Shown here: one piece after another, positions 5,747 through 7,804 of the stretch
Layout of the letters: each line of letters starts with the position of its first letter
Numbering within the stretch: the first letter of the stretch is position 1
Assembly: GCA_021404985.1 (NCBI GenBank)
Contig: QWHP01000123.1
Location: 1 to 7,804 of the forward strand
Direction: 5' to 3'
From: Actinobacteria bacterium ATB1
GTDB lineage: Bacteria > Actinomycetota > Acidimicrobiia > UBA2766
Length of the DNA: 7,804 nucleotides
The notes under the pieces: generated by a model
What the model was told of the DNA's origin: nothing
Seen by the model: only the letters and a program-made list of their open reading frames with translations
The model's database searches: none
Program-made: the position numbers and the translations under genes

Positions 5747-6958
5747 TCAGTCCTGCTCGGAGACTCGGTTGCCTGTGGAGTCCGTGGTCTCGAACTCCTC
5801 ACGAACCTGCTCGAGCAGTCCGTCCACCATCGCGACGTCGAGCGCGGTCATCGCCAGAGCCTTGGCGCCGTCGAGTACCGCCCGATCGGCCGACTCGGTC
5901 ACGGCTGCGGCTGCGAAACCCGGCTGGTGGGGCAGAACGGGGCCGGAGTCGATCCCGATCATGGGGTGTATCGAGGGGACGACCTGGGAGACATTTCCCT
6001 GATCCGTACTGGTTGCGGATTCCGCGCCTATGAGGCTCTGGGGGACCAGTTCCCGCCCCAGGGACCTGACATGGGCCTCGTACCGCTCTGCGAGGACCGA
6101 ATTGGTCTTCATCTCGCGGTACGGCGGGAAGCGAGAGGAGAACTCGACGGCGCACCCGGCTGCGGCCACACTCCGTTCGACCTCCTCTTCGACACGGGCG
6201 ACGAAGGACTCGAGTTCCTCGAGGTTTCGTGCACGGAGGAACCACCGCGAGCTGGTCTCCTCCGGAACCACGTTCGGCACTTCCCCTCCGTGAAGGATCA
6301 CCCCATTGCATCGCTCGTACGGGGTGAGCTCCATCTCCGACAAGGCGACGTGGACACCGACGAGGGCACGAAGAGCGTTTCCTCCTGATCCCGAGGAGAG
6401 CGCTGCGTGCGATGCCCTGCCGCGCACCGTGACGACGAGATCGGCCAGTGCGAGGCCGGGGGTCTGTCTGATGTCCACCGGCGCCGGATGCACCATGAGG
6501 CAGGCGTCGGCCTTCTCGAACGCCCCGCGCTCGACGAGCATCCTCTTGCCACCCAGATCCTCCTCTGCCGGAGTCCCGAGCACCGTGACGCGGAGGCCGG
6601 CTTCCTCGGCGCCGGCTGCGAGTGCGAGGCCTGCACCCACGGCGCACGCACCGATGACGTTGTGGCCGCAGGCGTGCCCGATCCCGGGGAGCGCGTCGTA
6701 CTCGGCGCACAAGACCACTCGGGGCCCCGACTTGCCGGCGTCCGCGCGGAACGAGGTGGGGAGACCGTAGGTGCCGAGCTCGACGTCGAACCCACCGGCC
6801 TCGAGCCTCGCTGCGAGCCAGGTCGACGCCCTCACCTCCTCGAACGCCGTCTCAGGGTTCGCGTGGATCCGGTGGGAGAGGTCAACGAGGTCTCCCGCCG
6901 CGGCGTCCACCTCGGCAGCAACGCGATCGCGCAATCCCCGACCCCGGAGAGAGCTCAC
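5747..6958 (-). CDS. M20-family metallopeptidase/amidohydrolase (AbgB/PM20D2-like)
   Basis: A 403-residue di-zinc-type hydrolase that should cleave an amide bond in an N-acyl amino acid, aminobenzoyl-glutamate-like conjugate or dipeptide. The N-terminal catalytic part holds LSHRIHANPETAFEE (27-41), LCAEYDALPGIGHACGHN (83-100) and GTPAEEDLGGKRM (128-140). Likely ligands or catalytic residues are C97, H99, E132, E133, H157 and C-terminal H344 (LPHQPGF). CGHN instead of CGHD is, as I recall, typical of the AbgB/PM20D2 branch. The dimerization domain (about 172-285) begins with VTVRGRASHAA, followed by the catalytic return with STDQGNVSQ. The start is GTG 6956-6958: GGGAGG lies 4 nt upstream, and the codon overlaps the upstream TGA as GTGA, indicating translational coupling to the acyl-CoA synthetase. 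A longer frame from 7060 exists but would lie inside that gene and add no conserved sequence. Cytoplasmic: no signal peptide is seen. Substrate unknown. Confidence 0.93.
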   Translation of the reverse strand: MSSLRGRGLRDRVAAEVDAAAGDLVDLSHRIHANPETAFEEVRASTWLAARLEAGGFDVELGTYGLPTSFRADAGKSGPRVVLCAEYDALPGIGHACGHNVIGACAVGAGLALAAGAEEAGLRVTVLGTPAEEDLGGKRMLVERGAFEKADACLMVHPAPVDIRQTPGLALADLVVTVRGRASHAALSSGSGGNALRALVGVHVALSEMELTPYERCNGVILHGGEVPNVVPEETSSRWFLRARNLEELESFVARVEEEVERSVAAAGCAVEFSSRFPPYREMKTNSVLAERYEAHVRSLGRELVPQSLIGAESATSTDQGNVSQVVPSIHPMIGIDSGPVLPHQPGFAAAAVTESADRAVLDGAKALAMTALDVAMVDGLLEQVREEFETTDSTGNRVSEQD

Positions 6959-7804
6959 TTGTCCTCCCGCGCAGTCGACAGCCGTTCCGCCGCGTCCGCA
7001 CGCAGGCTGCGCCTCAGCACCTTTCCGCTTGCGTTGTACGGGAGTGCATCGACGAGCCACACATGCTTCGGCACCTTGTAGTTGGCGAGGTGGCTGCGAC
7101 AGGCGGCCTTCACGTCATCGACCGCGAGACGAGAACCCTCGGCGGCGACCACGAAGGCGGCAAGCACGTGGCCATACTCGCCGTCTTCCACACCCACGAC
7201 TGCGGCGTCGACCACCCCGGGGTCGTCGTGGAGGACGCGCTCGACCTCGGCGGGATAGACGTTCTCACCTCCCGTCACGACCATGTCGTCGGCGCGGTCG
7301 GCAACGAAGAGGTACCCGTCCTCGTCCAGCCAGCCGAGGTCGCCGAGTCTGTAGGTTCCGCCCCCGTCCACGTGGCCCGGGGAATCGCCGGTGTACCCGG
7401 AGAAGACCGCCTTCGATCGGACGACGATCTCCCCGATCTCTCCGACGTGGCAAACTGCTCCGGCTCGGTCGACGATCTCGACATCCACACCGGGAAGCGG
7501 GCGTCCCACCGTTCCCGGCTTGCGGACAGCGTCCATTGGAGTCGCCACCGAGATCCAACCCGCTTCCGTCGATCCGTACAGGTTCCGCAACGTGGGACCG
7601 AACACGCGCCGCGCGCGTCGTTCGAGCGCCGGCAACAGTGCCGAACCCGAGCACAGTATCCATCGCACCCCGTCAGGTGAAGGCCCGCTCCTGCCTGTCT
7701 CGGCAGCCTCGCAGAGACGCCGGAGCATGACGGGCACGACCACGAGCCCCGTGGCGCGATGCCGGGCCAGGATCTCGAGGCACTCGAAGGGGTCGAACTT
7801 CTCC
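6955..7804 (-). CDS. AMP-binding acyl-CoA synthetase, C-terminal part (5' end outside window)
   Basis: An adenylate-forming enzyme that activates a carboxylic acid with ATP and transfers it to CoA. 282 residues are visible, about the C-terminal half of a normal enzyme of about 500 residues; the frame stays open to the right edge (EKFDPFECLEILARHRATGLVVVPVMLRRL). Signatures in order are NLYGSTEAGW (73-82, adenine/acyl region), GRPLPGVDVEIVD, YRLGDLGWLDEDGYLFVADRADD (from 151, with hinge-region D155), VTGGENVYPAEVE, and PYNASGK with K261 as the catalytic Lys of the C-terminal subdomain. TGGENVYPAEVE is typical of FadD-like fatty acyl or aryl acyl-CoA ligases rather than of carrier-protein-bound synthetase domains, and the protein ends without a fused carrier domain. 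It is first in this visible operon, overlapping the amidohydrolase by 4 nt. The acyl substrate cannot be deduced. A GTG at 7743 is internal and not the start. Confidence 0.93.
   Translation of the reverse strand, partial: EKFDPFECLEILARHRATGLVVVPVMLRRLCEAAETGRSGPSPDGVRWILCSGSALLPALERRARRVFGPTLRNLYGSTEAGWISVATPMDAVRKPGTVGRPLPGVDVEIVDRAGAVCHVGEIGEIVVRSKAVFSGYTGDSPGHVDGGGTYRLGDLGWLDEDGYLFVADRADDMVVTGGENVYPAEVERVLHDDPGVVDAAVVGVEDGEYGHVLAAFVVAAEGSRLAVDDVKAACRSHLANYKVPKHVWLVDALPYNASGKVLRRSLRADAAERLSTAREDK
6963..6968 (-). promoter_or_regulatory. Ribosome binding site deciding the amidohydrolase start
   Basis: GGGAGG on the minus strand, 4 nt before GTG 6958 and inside the last codons of the acyl-CoA synthetase gene. 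With the GTGA overlap it supports coupled translation and the short start. Confidence 0.65.

Noticed and set aside
5023..6033. 336-residue plus-strand open frame
   Set aside because: It is antisense to the membrane protein and amidohydrolase, highly charged with no domain; a shadow frame.
1..7804. tRNA, rRNA, CRISPR arrays, insertion sequences, attachment sites
   Set aside because: Reading both strands showed no tRNA-like arms, tandem spaced repeats, transposase sequence or terminal repeats. The only long repeat is the 935-972 palindrome.

Overview
The window is a GC-rich bacterial stretch with a strong preference for G or C at third codon positions and some GTG starts. It contains a protein of the DinB/mycothiol-dependent maleylpyruvate isomerase-like superfamily, which is expanded in Actinobacteria. 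Together these suggest a high-GC actinobacterium, possibly from a metagenome assembly; that assignment is inference. No RNA genes, insertion sequences, CRISPR arrays or phage genes are visible, and no gene-free stretch exceeds 300 bases.

Layout. (1) 1-904, minus strand: a TetR-family regulator, followed 9 nt downstream by the N-terminal third of a type I mannose-6-phosphate isomerase (manA) that runs off the left edge. (2) 935-972: a perfect inverted repeat with 17-bp arms and a 4-nt centre. It carries TTGACA at both tips and separates tetR from a divergent cupin gene (992-1369, plus). The cupin reading frame is broken by one in-frame TGA. (3) 1377-3800, minus: a complete PcrA/UvrD superfamily 1 DNA helicase that converges on the cupin gene with 7 nt between stops. 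(4) 3834-4643, plus: a DinB/MDMPI-like protein whose start lies only 33 nt from the divergent pcrA start. (5) 4644-4800: a non-coding convergent gap with two weak hairpins. (6) 4801-7804, minus: a three-gene probable operon. In transcription order it holds an acyl-CoA synthetase (5' part outside the window), an M20-family amidohydrolase that overlaps it by 4 nt (GTGA), and a multi-pass membrane protein with a proline-rich tail.

How the genes may work together. The TetR protein probably binds the palindrome and controls both itself and the cupin gene. A cysteine aligned with the sensing Cys of E. coli NemR hints at electrophile or oxidant sensing. The acyl-CoA synthetase and amidohydrolase are translationally coupled, which would suit a pathway that frees a carboxylic acid from an N-acyl conjugate and activates it as a CoA thioester; the substrate cannot be read from sequence. 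PcrA is a housekeeping repair helicase with no obvious link to its neighbours.

Most of the window is ordinary. The best leads are the TGA-interrupted cupin gene and the unusually long perfect operator/promoter palindrome. I see no convincing new multi-gene system.
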